From the NCBI GenBank assembly GCA_040285745.1, contig JAUFOR010000001.1, positions 1 to 64,000 of the forward strand: DNA of 64,000 nucleotides, given 5' to 3'. Shown here one piece after another: positions 10,388 to 19,490 of this stretch. Positions within the stretch are counted from its first letter, which is position 1. Every line of letters begins with the position of its first letter. The stretch comes from Barthelona sp. PCE (lineage: Eukaryota; Metamonada: BaSk clade). The position numbers and the translations under genes were made by a program. The notes under the pieces are model-generated. The model saw only the letters and a list, made by a program, of their open reading frames with translations, was not told where the DNA came from and ran no database searches.

Positions 10388-10690
10388 TGAAAGGCAATTT
10401 TTTTAAAAAAACAGAATCTTATTTTTTGAAGGTTTTAGATTACAGTGACTATTCACATTAAGTGAATAAGACTATTTTTCATAATTTATTCATGAATCAA
10501 ATTTTTTGTTTATCATGAACCGGTATTGAATTTCAAATAGTTTTTATGCTGAAATTGGTAGGAAACCGCGAAAAAGCAGACATTCCAGCTTATTAGTGTT
10601 GAAAAGCAAACAGAATCGAAAAGTATCAAAGAATTTGATTCACAATTTTATACCCTTATCGTCTAACTAAAGGTCTACTTTTTGTTTGAA
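10388..10690. promoter_or_regulatory. 303-bp divergent intergenic region
   Basis: Shared upstream region of the propeller-like gene B (minus) and phosphoglucomutase (plus). It is AT-rich with homopolymer A/T runs. It contains a short hairpin near 10450 with perfect 7-base arms (TATTCAC / GTGAATA, 5-nt loop). No known core promoter element was recognised; its regulatory role is inferred from position only. Confidence 0.45.
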
Positions 10691-12310
10691 ATGATTCAGA
10701 TTGTTGCTACTACACCTTTTGAGGGACAAAAACCAGGCACAAGCGGTCTTCGCAAGAAAACAGCAGTTTTCATGCAAGATCATTATGTGGAGAACTTTAT
10801 TCAGTCTCTGTTCGACTCTCTGGACCCAGAAAGTTACTCTGGAACTGTAATTCTTTCAGGTGATGGAAGATATTATTCCGAAGAGTGCGTTGCTAGGGTT
10901 ATTGCAGTTGGTTTCGCTAATGGTGTCAAACGTTTTCTTGTTGGTGAGGATTGCCTGCTTTCCACACCTGCCGTCTCTTACATGATACGCTCTATTGAGG
11001 ATTGTAAGCTGGGTATCCTTCTTACAGCCAGTCACAATCCTGGAGGACCCGAAAATGATTTCGGTATCAAGTTTAACCCTGAGAACGGCGGTCCCGCCGC
11101 TTCTATCTTGACAGACAGTGTTTATGAAAAGACAAAAACAATCACCGAGTACAAGAAGATTGATCTGTTTGAATATGATCTTTCAACAGTCGGTGTATAC
11201 GGAACAGATGATCATATCCTCGAAGTTACGTCCAACACACTGATGTATGTGGAGTATATGAAGACTCTCTTTGACTTTGGCCTTCTCCGTCAGCGCATCG
11301 CGAGTGGCATGAATTTTTTATTCGATGCTATGCACGGTGTGACCGGCCCTTATGCTGTAGAGATCTTCCATAAGGAATTGGGTCTTCCAATGGAGTACCT
11401 CCTTCGCTGCAACCCGCTTCCAGACTTTGGTGGATGTCACCCAGACCCGAACAAGACTTATGCTGCCGATCTCGTCGAAATGATGGAGTCTGAATCAGCC
11501 CCTGTTCTTGGTTTCGCAAGTGATGGTGATGGTGACCGTAACATGGTTCTGGGTAAGAAGTTCTTCGTCTCACCTGGTGATAGTGCTGCTGTTATTGTTG
11601 CCAAGTCCGCCCTTATCCCACAATTTCAAGCTAAACCACTGGCCGGTGTTGCTCGCAGTATGCCAACCTCAGCAGCAGTTGATGCTGTTGCAGAGAAACT
11701 CGATATCCCATCATACTTTGTTCCCACCGGTTGGAAATATTTCGTCAACCTTATGGAATCAGGCAAGATCGATTTTTGTTGTGAAGAGTCCTTCGGTACA
11801 TCATCATCACATGTACGTGAGAAGGACGGTATCTGGGCTGTCATGTGTTGGTTAACAATCATTGCCAACGATCCCGAGGCAAGTGTTGAGGAAGTTATGA
11901 TTAAGCACTGGCGCGAGTTCGGTCGTAACGTTTTTACACGTTACGACTATGAACATGTTGAATCGGAGAAGGCCAACGACTTCATCACCAGGCTGCGTTC
12001 CTTCATTGGCAGGGAAAATGAAGGTTTTGTTATTGAAGAATACCGCTATGTGGACCAAATCGATGGTTCTGTTGCTGAGAAGCAGGGGATCATCATCAGA
12101 ACTTCAGAATTCAGAATTGTATTCCGTCTTTCGGGTACGGGTTCAAGCGGTGCTACTATCAGAATGTACATTGAGCGTATCCTATCAAACACTAATGCTA
12201 TGTTAGCTGATCCTACTGCTGAGCTCCTCAAGCCTGCTATTGAATTCGCACTCGATGTCACTGAATTGCACCAGTATACCCCTCACCCATATCCCACTGT
12301 TATCACCTAA
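10691..12310 (+). CDS. PGM1: Phosphoglucomutase (539 aa)
   Basis: Interconverts glucose 1-phosphate and glucose 6-phosphate in the cytosol. The alpha-D-phosphohexomutase layout is complete. It starts with the QKPGTSGLRKK substrate/phosphate loop at about 12-22. The phosphoserine motif LTASHNPGG lies at about 111-119, with the catalytic Ser inside. Metal-binding DGDGDRNM is near 280, sugar-binding CCEESFGTSSSH near 365-376 and the phosphate-binding RLSGTGSSG near 480. Length matches the PGM1 branch (about 560 aa), not bacterial PMM/PGM. The frame is open three codons further up to a TTG; the ATG giving MIQIVATTPF aligns with the usual start. G+C is higher than in the orphan genes, as in other well-expressed genes here. 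An AATAAA overlaps the stop codon. Confidence 0.96.
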   Translation: MIQIVATTPFEGQKPGTSGLRKKTAVFMQDHYVENFIQSLFDSLDPESYSGTVILSGDGRYYSEECVARVIAVGFANGVKRFLVGEDCLLSTPAVSYMIRSIEDCKLGILLTASHNPGGPENDFGIKFNPENGGPAASILTDSVYEKTKTITEYKKIDLFEYDLSTVGVYGTDDHILEVTSNTLMYVEYMKTLFDFGLLRQRIASGMNFLFDAMHGVTGPYAVEIFHKELGLPMEYLLRCNPLPDFGGCHPDPNKTYAADLVEMMESESAPVLGFASDGDGDRNMVLGKKFFVSPGDSAAVIVAKSALIPQFQAKPLAGVARSMPTSAAVDAVAEKLDIPSYFVPTGWKYFVNLMESGKIDFCCEESFGTSSSHVREKDGIWAVMCWLTIIANDPEASVEEVMIKHWREFGRNVFTRYDYEHVESEKANDFITRLRSFIGRENEGFVIEEYRYVDQIDGSVAEKQGIIIRTSEFRIVFRLSGTGSSGATIRMYIERILSNTNAMLADPTAELLKPAIEFALDVTELHQYTPHPYPTVIT

Positions 12311-12315
12311 ATAAA
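12310..12315 (+). other. AATAAA polyadenylation-like signal after PGM
   Basis: The hexamer begins on the last base of the PGM stop codon, implying a very short 3' UTR. It lies in the 29-bp gap to the convergent GRP94 gene. Confidence 0.4.
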
Positions 12316-12330
12316 GGTCTGTGTTAACTA

Positions 12331-12336
12331 TTTATT
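12331..12336 (-). other. AATAAA polyadenylation-like signal after GRP94
   Basis: On the minus strand the hexamer follows the GRP94 stop codon by three bases. Confidence 0.4.
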
Positions 12337-12339
12337 CAA

Positions 12340-14684
12340 TTACAAATCATCAGCATGGGGGTTAACTTCCTCCTCTTCTTCAATCTCATCAATGTCGAAC
12401 TCATCAAGATCAAGGTCATCTTCATCAGCGTCTTCAGACTCCATCTCATTGAGAGCGGCTTCCTGTTCGGCCTTGATGTTCTCCTTGATGCTATCAACAT
12501 CAACAGTCTCGTCCTCAACATTGAGAGACAAGGAAAGAACGGTGTTAATACGCTGAGCAAGGGATTGATGATCCTCAATGTCGTATCCACTGGCAAGCAT
12601 TGCACTATCGTAAAGAAGATGAGCGATATCAGTCAGGGATTCTTTCTCCTCTTCGATTTCAATGTCAGCACCGTTATAGCGCTTTTCGAAACCCTTAACA
12701 ATTGGATGGTTAGGGTTAAGAAGAAGAATGCGACGGGTGTCAAAGGTCTCTTGGAAGTTGGGGTCGAGCTGGCGCTGTTGCTTAATGAGACGTTCCATGT
12801 TAGCGGAAGGTGATGTGTCGGCATGACTAAGGGCAGATGGAGAGCTGACGAGGTTCTCAGAGAACTCAACCTTTGAAACGGGAAGAAGTTCTTCAACAAA
12901 CTTGACGAATTCAGAGTCGCCACTTGATGTGAAACTAGCACTTTCTGAAGCAGCAGAGATAATCTCGACATCATCAAATGTACGTAAGTTTTGAAGAGCG
13001 GCTTCATCAAGAGGATCAAGGAGATACAAAACCTCGAATCCACGGGTGACAAGACCCTCAACATAAGGAAGACGCTCGGCCATTTCAACAGACTCGGAAG
13101 TTACATAGTAAATGGAATCCTGGTTGGGGGCCATGCGCTCAATGTAGTCAGCCAAAGAAGTCTTCTCTTCACTGTTGCTGGAGTGGAAACGAAGCAGCTT
13201 AGAGATCTTGGTACGGGACTTGGCATCCTCAATCATTCCAATCTTGAGGAACTTTCCAAACTTCTCAAGGAAGCGATCGAACTTCTCCTCCTCCTTCTTG
13301 GCCATCTTGCTGAACATGTTGAGAGATTTGGATGTAAGCTTACGAGTGATGGACTTAATGACACGACCCTGAATCATTTCACGGTTAACATTAAGAGGGA
13401 GATCGTCACTATCGACTACACCACGTAAGAAATTGAGCCACTTGGGGAGGAGAGCCTCAGTGTCTGAGATCAAGACCTTCTTAACGTAGAGTCTGATCTT
13501 GCTCTTCTCGAACTCGTCAATCAAGTTTGAAGCGTGCTCATCAGGAACATAAAGAAGTGAAGAGAACTCGTACTCACCCTCGACCTTGAAGTGGGTCTTA
13601 CCGAGATAAGATCCTTCATCAGAACCTCCAAATGAGCGATAGAAGCGGAGATACTCCTCCTCCTCAACAGTCTTAGGGTCTCTGGTCCAGATGGCAGGCT
13701 GGGGATTAACTCTCTTCCAATACCATTCAGTCTCGGTAACGGTCTCAGGCTTCTTCTCTTCAGCTTCTTCAGTTTCTTCTTCAACTTCAACCTCTTCAGC
13801 TTCAACCTCAACCTCAACCTCTCTGGAGGTCCAGACCTTGATGGGGAACTGGATGAACTCAGAATAGTGGTTGGCAAGATCAAACAATCTGTCAGCATCG
13901 AGGAACTCATGTGCATCATCCTTCAGGTGAAGGACAATACGTGAACCTCTGGTGATGTCATCACTTTCATCCCTAGCAATTGTGAACTCGTCCTCAGCAG
14001 TAGACTGCCAGACGTATTGCTCATCATCCATATTCTTTGAGTGAACGTCAACAAGATCAGCGACGAGGAAGACGGAATAAAAACCAACACCGAACTGACC
14101 AATGGCTGAGAGATCGCCGTTCTCGGCAAAGTTATCCATAAAGGCTTGAGTTCCGGAGTGAGCAATGGTACCGAGGTTATCCTTGAGACCTTCACGAGAC
14201 ATACCAACTCCAGTATCTTCAATAACAATAGTCTTGGCTTCAGGGTCGGCCTTGATTCTGATTTCAAACTCAGGCTCAACTTCAAGCATCTCTCTGTTCT
14301 CAACTGATAAGAAACGAGCACGTTCCAAAGCATCAGCTGCGTTAGAAACAACTTCTCTTAAGAAAATCTCACGGTTGCTATAAAGGCTTCTAACAAGGAT
14401 CTCAAGCAATCTGTGAGTGTTAGACTGGAATTCGAACTTATCACCATTAATAACTTGCTCAGGACTGAAGGATGGTCCTTCGGGGACTTCCTCCGTGTCA
14501 AAAGCTTCGGACTCAAATGTATCTTCACAGATAACAACTAAATATTAGATAACTACAAGGATTGTGAACATAAAAAGTTGATATCCATAAATTGTATAAC
14601 AACCGCAAAATGAGTGTTCACAAAATCGAGCATACATGAAAATAATAACACCAACAATAAGGCTAAGGTGTAAATGCGCTTCAT
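12340..14684 (-). CDS. HSP90B1: ER-resident Hsp90 (GRP94/endoplasmin), two exons, 748 aa
   Basis: ATP-dependent chaperone of the secretory pathway. The GHKL ATPase domain shows REVVSNAADALERAR, EDTGVGMSREGLKDNLGTI and GQFGVGFYSVFLVAD. A Glu/Val-rich acidic linker follows, then the middle domain and an acidic C-terminus. The main frame has no ATG before residue LEIL and meets a TAA upstream. A 98-bp intron at 14635-14538 connects it to a first exon (14684-14636) encoding MKRIYTLALLLVLLFS, a clean signal peptide. Splicing in phase 1 gives VICEDTFESEAFDTEE after it. The C-terminus is NPHADDL, a non-standard relative of KDEL/HDEL, which fits ER retrieval with the signal peptide. Family is certain; ER location is well supported. 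Convergent with PGM, 29 bp apart. Confidence 0.94.
14538..14635 (-). other. Spliceosomal intron in GRP94 (98 bp)
   Basis: On the minus strand it runs from GTATGCTCG to ATCTAATATTTAG and splits a Phe codon in phase 1. The acceptor block of 13 bases is identical to that of the intron at 35930-36016. Stop codons lie within it in the frame of exon 2. It separates the signal peptide from the mature protein. Confidence 0.87.
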
Positions 14685-14974
14685 TCTTATGATATTGAAA
14701 AAAAAAACGATAACACATTTTGGCTCAAAAATCAAAGAATAGCGGTGTCTAAATTGCGCGAATAAGTGTAATATGGTTGATTTTTGCTACAAAAAGGGAA
14801 GCTGACAATATAACCATTTCAGAAATAGCTTATTGAAGTGATTTAGTGTTTTGGCGTTTTGTATATGGTATTTATCTGGTATATTGAGCCACATCAATGG
14901 TGTTACATAGAATGGAAATTTTGTTTCACCTTCTCATCTATTTTCTTTTCACTTTTTTTAACTGCAACGCTAAA

Positions 14975-16240
14975 ATGAGGATGGACAATCATAAGGGGCA
15001 GTCTGAGATGTCGCTTATTGATGTCACAAAGACAAATTTACAGCTTTTGGGGTTTACTGAAGCACAAAAGGTCACTTCAAAGAATACAAGTGATCAGATG
15101 GACATATTCTACTTTTTGCTGTCCAAGTGTTTATCCTCAGCAAAGTTTAAAAGAAAAATGAGACTATGCTGGCCTGCTACAAATGCTTCGCAGAAGGAGC
15201 AGTTTCGATCTGTTATTGTGAGTGTGTATGGTTCGATGGTTGAACGAGAGTTCTGTGATGCGAATATAATTGACCAAAAAATGATGAGGAACATTCACGG
15301 AAAGAAGTTGTACGATATTTTCTTTCTTTTATCGTGTTATGCATTAGAGCTGAGGACAAAATCCGGCCTGTCATTTAAAAAACCAGATAATGGATTGTGT
15401 GTATTTAGTCAGCATGTTTTTAAAGCCAAAGCAAAATTATCTGTAGGAGAGCTTAAGAAAAAGCTCAGCATTCATTCTTTATTCAGCAAAAACATGTCAA
15501 GACACACAGATAAGATCAATGAAACACTTAATATCATTGCATCGACACAACGTGACTATCAGGAATCGATGAGGGAAATTCCTTACAACACTGTTCGAAT
15601 GGGAAAGCAGTGTGACCTGGAACTATCAGAACAGGGAATCACCGAGTTACACAAGGCTCTTGATGTCCATGGTGTGTATTCGTCGTATGATGATTTGTTG
15701 CTAAAGGAAGATCCAATTGAGGCTATGACACGTGGCCTGGCTGTCTTAAAGAAGGCTCAAACAGGGATCACAGACGATAGACTCTCTAAATTTGGAATAA
15801 TGGTCAATAATATGAGGATACAGTCGACAGAACCCCTAACATTAACAAAGATCATGAGCATACTGCCATCATCTTCACATCAATCACCGATTCTAAAACA
15901 CAAGTCACACATATTAACACAGAATAAGGCACACAGAACCGATAGTATAAGGCAGATTTCTGGTCTATCAGCGTTTTCTCCCAAAATTCCAAAGATGGAG
16001 ATATCACCAATTGGTCATAGGACACCAATTTCGAAAAGAGAACCATCAATCATTCAAGAAGACTTTCCAAAAAAGCAGCTTTTTGATGACACTTCATCAT
16101 ATACACCATCGGAAGTTAGGAGCCCGTATCACTCAAAAAGTCAGCGGTTGATTGAGGAATCACAGGCTCTGATGGCGAGAATAGGAGCAAAATTTGTTGG
16201 AGCAAAGGAAGCAACCGACACTGAATATGTGGAACTTTAG
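14975..16240 (+). CDS. HAUS6-like augmin complex subunit (about 421 aa)
   Basis: The first 150 residues resemble the N-terminal domain of HAUS6, the augmin subunit that helps recruit gamma-tubulin to existing microtubules. The LQLLGF helix, FYFLLSKCLSSAKFKRKM and the WPA signature (MRLCWPATNASQKEQFR) are present, followed by KKLYDIFFLLSCYALEL, all in the expected order. Beyond about residue 200 it becomes a helical stretch, then a Ser/Pro-rich tail (SPILKHKSHIL, SPKIPKMEISPIGHRTP) that looks disordered and phosphorylatable. The frame is open to an ATG at 14897, which would add a hydrophobic, signal-like leader. HAUS6 is not secreted, so I prefer the ATG at 14975 after a T-rich tract. The match is from pattern memory; a divergent coiled-coil protein is the alternative. 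Confidence 0.58.
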   Translation: MRMDNHKGQSEMSLIDVTKTNLQLLGFTEAQKVTSKNTSDQMDIFYFLLSKCLSSAKFKRKMRLCWPATNASQKEQFRSVIVSVYGSMVEREFCDANIIDQKMMRNIHGKKLYDIFFLLSCYALELRTKSGLSFKKPDNGLCVFSQHVFKAKAKLSVGELKKKLSIHSLFSKNMSRHTDKINETLNIIASTQRDYQESMREIPYNTVRMGKQCDLELSEQGITELHKALDVHGVYSSYDDLLLKEDPIEAMTRGLAVLKKAQTGITDDRLSKFGIMVNNMRIQSTEPLTLTKIMSILPSSSHQSPILKHKSHILTQNKAHRTDSIRQISGLSAFSPKIPKMEISPIGHRTPISKREPSIIQEDFPKKQLFDDTSSYTPSEVRSPYHSKSQRLIEESQALMARIGAKFVGAKEATDTEYVEL

Positions 16241-16296
16241 TTTATTATATTTTTCAGTGAGAATGCGGGTATATTAATGTGTAAATGACAAACTAA

Positions 16297-17163
16297 TTAA
16301 TGGTGACGTTTTGTCATTGTGATGTCAAGATCAGACTCAGAAGTAAAAAGTTCATAGCACATCTTGTGTAACTTCTTCAATTGATTCTGGAGGACAACAA
16401 AATTTGGCTGCTCGATAAACTTGACATTCTTTGCGAATGATCCTGATGGTAGATAATTGCTCGTTGCAATCAGTGCTGTACGGTCACTCAAAGAATCTCC
16501 AACGTTGATAAGATTCACCGGTATTGGGTAGTACTCCGCTGTTTTCTCCAACGCTTTCGATGGTGTGAGTGTTTTGGGAATCGGTGGCGGAGGAGATCTA
16601 TACTCGCCCTTGAACACGTGATCGTTCAGTATCCGGTTCATTGCCAGGACTTTCCAGTAGATTGGCGTGTTTGGGAATGCCTGTTCGTGATCTGAGCGAG
16701 CAGATATTATGGGAATTTGGTGTTTGGTTATTAATGAGTAGAATAGAGGTAAAAATTGTTCTGAACAAAGTTGTACCCAGTTATTGCGAGAGTTTGTAAG
16801 AATAAAAACATATGTGTTATCTTTTGCAAGGAAAAACTCAAAAAGCTCAACACAAAGCTGATCAATTTGAGCTAAATCATGATGGAATGATGGTGGCATC
16901 CGCTCGGATGGATTGTTGGGACCCAAATTGTTCCTTAAAAGAAGGGTGCTTGGAGCGATAGTATCATCAAAATCAGCAATGAAAACATTTATCTTTTGCA
17001 TCTCTCTAGATGCTTTGAACGGCTGTGTGGAGATAATTTGAGGTTCAGAGTTGTTCAATGATTTGGATGAACTGTTAACACTCGAACTTTCATGAAAACC
17101 TTTTCGAGATGTTTCAGCAATGCAATTAAGCGCATAAGCTGAAGGATCGAACATAAATGACAT
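16297..17163 (-). CDS. HAD-superfamily phosphatase-like protein (about 288 aa)
   Basis: All four haloacid dehalogenase motifs are visible. Motif I is FIADFDDTIAPS, with the nucleophile Asp and the +2 Asp at about 64 and 66. Motif II is the hhhTN type, FILTNSRNNW. Motif III has a Lys around YWKVLAMNRIL. Motif IV is NVGDSLSDRTAL. The substrate is unknown; the cap region is small and this looks like a protist-specific HAD family. The N-terminal 60 residues are Ser-rich. The frame extends upstream to a GTG at 17283 and an ATG at 17235, giving a hydrophobic leader. I choose ATG 17163 (MSFMFDPSAY), which lies directly after an AT-rich leader, but the upstream ATG remains possible. Convergent with the HAUS6-like gene, 56 bp apart. 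Confidence 0.72.
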   Translation of the reverse strand: MSFMFDPSAYALNCIAETSRKGFHESSSVNSSSKSLNNSEPQIISTQPFKASREMQKINVFIADFDDTIAPSTLLLRNNLGPNNPSERMPPSFHHDLAQIDQLCVELFEFFLAKDNTYVFILTNSRNNWVQLCSEQFLPLFYSLITKHQIPIISARSDHEQAFPNTPIYWKVLAMNRILNDHVFKGEYRSPPPPIPKTLTPSKALEKTAEYYPIPVNLINVGDSLSDRTALIATSNYLPSGSFAKNVKFIEQPNFVVLQNQLKKLHKMCYELFTSESDLDITMTKRHH

Positions 17164-17486
17164 GGTTTGTGGTAAATAAGAATAAGAAAAAGGATATGTT
17201 GCACAAAACAAGAACAATTTGGGAACCTTAACCATTATCACTGAAGCATGTGCTTTCTTGATGATGGTCCACACTATTATCACTGATATTTGGGTTTAAT
17301 AACTCTAAATACATTCATATTTATGTAGTTAGGAAACTTGTAAAGCAGCTCAGATACGACTCTTATTATTGTCTAAATGTGTTCTAAACATATTTTATAC
17401 CCCATATTTGAAAAAGAAACTCAGAATTGTAGAATTAATTGCTGTATTTCAATTTTTTTCTTTTTTTTTTCAGAGAGCTTTTTTAT

Positions 17487-19487
17487 ATGCCTAGAACGGT
17501 TACAAATATAAACATAAATGGGAATGTAGTGTATGAAGCAATTGATAAAGGGTTTAGGATGCAAAAGGTCTTCAGAAATCCACTCTTTATGAGTGAATTT
17601 GATATTGAAAGTGATTTTTCGTGTTATTTAGAGACATCAAACAGTTCTACAATTGCAAATTTACCATTTAAACCGTACAATTTGCAAAAGTGCAATTTTA
17701 CTGAAAATGATTGTTATTATTCTTACTCTTATGGCCAAAATCGTTGTTTTTTTGGGGTTAATTCTAATGGGCAACTTTTTGTAGATGAAATCTGTTCACA
17801 AGTAATCTTTGAGGATTATGATGATTTTGCACAACTTTTTTTCTTGACAAGGACCATTGCTATCCTTTACAAAGGCAATTTCATACACATATTAAACGTT
17901 AAAGATGATGACATAGTGTATAAGTATACTCAAAAGATTAATTTTAATGAAATCAAAGTTTTAGGCCATTACTTAGTGGCAAGAATTGGAGTTTCTATTC
18001 ACTATATGCGTCTATCTTTGGATGATATCACAGCTGGTATTCTGCCACAACCCGCACCTGCATTCATACTGGGGTCCAGGATCATGTACTGTCATATCTT
18101 AGATGTTGTCATCAGTAAGAAGGTGTCCAGAAGAAATATTGAAAGCCTGGATATGATTTACATAGATGAAGATGGTGAACTGGCGGTTTATAGAATGGTT
18201 GAGCGTTTCCCACAGCTAGGGAAATTATCGTGTCATATTTCCCACATTGAACCCGTTTTATTATCGCATGAGCGGCAGGAATTCATATTTTTGGCTTCGG
18301 TACGTGCCCAGAAGCATATGTATGTGGTTACAGAACATTCTTTAAAGTGTTTTATTGTTCACATGCCTGCGAATTTTTTCTTTCTGTCACACCCTTTTTC
18401 GCTAGAATTCAATTTTCTTTCTGAAATGAATGTATATGTTGAAAATGACGTGTCTTTGTGCTACGTGGGAAGGTTTTTCCATATTTCGGATTTGATACTT
18501 TTTGACCAAAATATTCCAGGGTCACACTTCTTTACAGGAACATCAGGCATGTGTTTCAACACATTGTACTATATGTACGGCTTCAATTTTGACCATAATG
18601 TGGTTTTTTTTCATTCCAGAGATTTTAAAGACTATGAAAAATTTCACAATGTGTTTGAGCCATTGTCAACTCATAATTTGTACTTAAACAGGGTCAATTC
18701 ATTTGGCAAAGCATTATGGTGTTATATTTTTGATTTCAATGAATTTGACTATTCGACTAATGCACTTGCAACACAATCAATCAAGTTAAAAGCATGTTGT
18801 GAAATTTGTTTTGTATCAAGGTGTTACATTATTTATGCAAATTGTGGATTCAACAACGGTGACTGTGTTTATGATATTTTCACATTTAATTTGAAAACCG
18901 GAGAAACTACACCAATGTTTCTGTTGGAGTCTCCCAATTCGATAAAAGTACATTTTTTTGATGGAACAAATATCGTATACTATTTAGAAGATACTCATCA
19001 TCGCAGATGGTGTAATGGAGAGTGGGAAGAAGTTTGTAGTGTAACTGGACGTAATTTTATCAACCCTTTTGCATTTAATATAATAATTAAGGAATATGGT
19101 TGTATTTATAATCGTGATAATCCGGAACAACAATGTAGTTTACCAAAGCCCGATGCTTTTATTGGGTTCTTATCAAGCAATTTGTTTCTCTTCAGAAAAG
19201 GCATTTATTCTTTAAATATTTCAGAATCGTATGATTTGGAGTGTTTGGTTGACTTCAGTGAACTCAATATATGTGTTTCAAAACGGAAATGTTGTATTGA
19301 AGATGATCATGTAACTATTTCAGAATGGGATCAAAGATCTAGAGTTATAATCAGGCGAAAGTATTACTTTGATTACAACTCTATCGTAAATGAAGAGATT
19401 TTGGACATACCTCTTGTTGATTGGTTCACAAATTGTTCGTTTTGTGAAATCTCAAATTTATACAATGATCATAGGATTGAGCTTTAA
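17487..19487 (+). CDS. Propeller-like orphan protein C (666 aa)
   Basis: A 666-residue frame that starts MPRTVTNINI. The same MPR opening occurs in the propeller-like genes at 31950-33728 (MPRATVKH) and 45892 (MPRVRRNE), which helps fix the start. The frame runs upstream only through a T-rich leader without ATG. It is rich in Phe, Tyr, Asn and Asp, with many short strands. The motif ERFPQLGKL near residue 235 matches ERFPQLKRL in the gene at 66-1919. No signal peptide, membrane span or catalytic motif is seen. It is AT-rich even for this window. Its stop is three bases from the MSH6 stop on the other strand. Function unknown. Confidence 0.72.
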   Translation: MPRTVTNININGNVVYEAIDKGFRMQKVFRNPLFMSEFDIESDFSCYLETSNSSTIANLPFKPYNLQKCNFTENDCYYSYSYGQNRCFFGVNSNGQLFVDEICSQVIFEDYDDFAQLFFLTRTIAILYKGNFIHILNVKDDDIVYKYTQKINFNEIKVLGHYLVARIGVSIHYMRLSLDDITAGILPQPAPAFILGSRIMYCHILDVVISKKVSRRNIESLDMIYIDEDGELAVYRMVERFPQLGKLSCHISHIEPVLLSHERQEFIFLASVRAQKHMYVVTEHSLKCFIVHMPANFFFLSHPFSLEFNFLSEMNVYVENDVSLCYVGRFFHISDLILFDQNIPGSHFFTGTSGMCFNTLYYMYGFNFDHNVVFFHSRDFKDYEKFHNVFEPLSTHNLYLNRVNSFGKALWCYIFDFNEFDYSTNALATQSIKLKACCEICFVSRCYIIYANCGFNNGDCVYDIFTFNLKTGETTPMFLLESPNSIKVHFFDGTNIVYYLEDTHHRRWCNGEWEEVCSVTGRNFINPFAFNIIIKEYGCIYNRDNPEQQCSLPKPDAFIGFLSSNLFLFRKGIYSLNISESYDLECLVDFSELNICVSKRKCCIEDDHVTISEWDQRSRVIIRRKYYFDYNSIVNEEILDIPLVDWFTNCSFCEISNLYNDHRIEL

Positions 19488-19490
19488 TCA

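Noticed and set aside
10016-10406. Plus-strand frames opposite propeller-like gene B
   Set aside because: They lie fully within the coding part of the minus-strand gene and look like shadows.
12340-14684. Cytosolic HSP90
   Set aside because: No MEEVD end; instead a signal peptide on exon 1 and an ADDL C-terminus point to the ER form.
14897-14974. Hydrophobic signal-like leader on the HAUS6-like protein
   Set aside because: HAUS6 acts in the cytosol or nucleus. The stretch is T-rich, like other 5' leaders here, so a downstream ATG is more likely.
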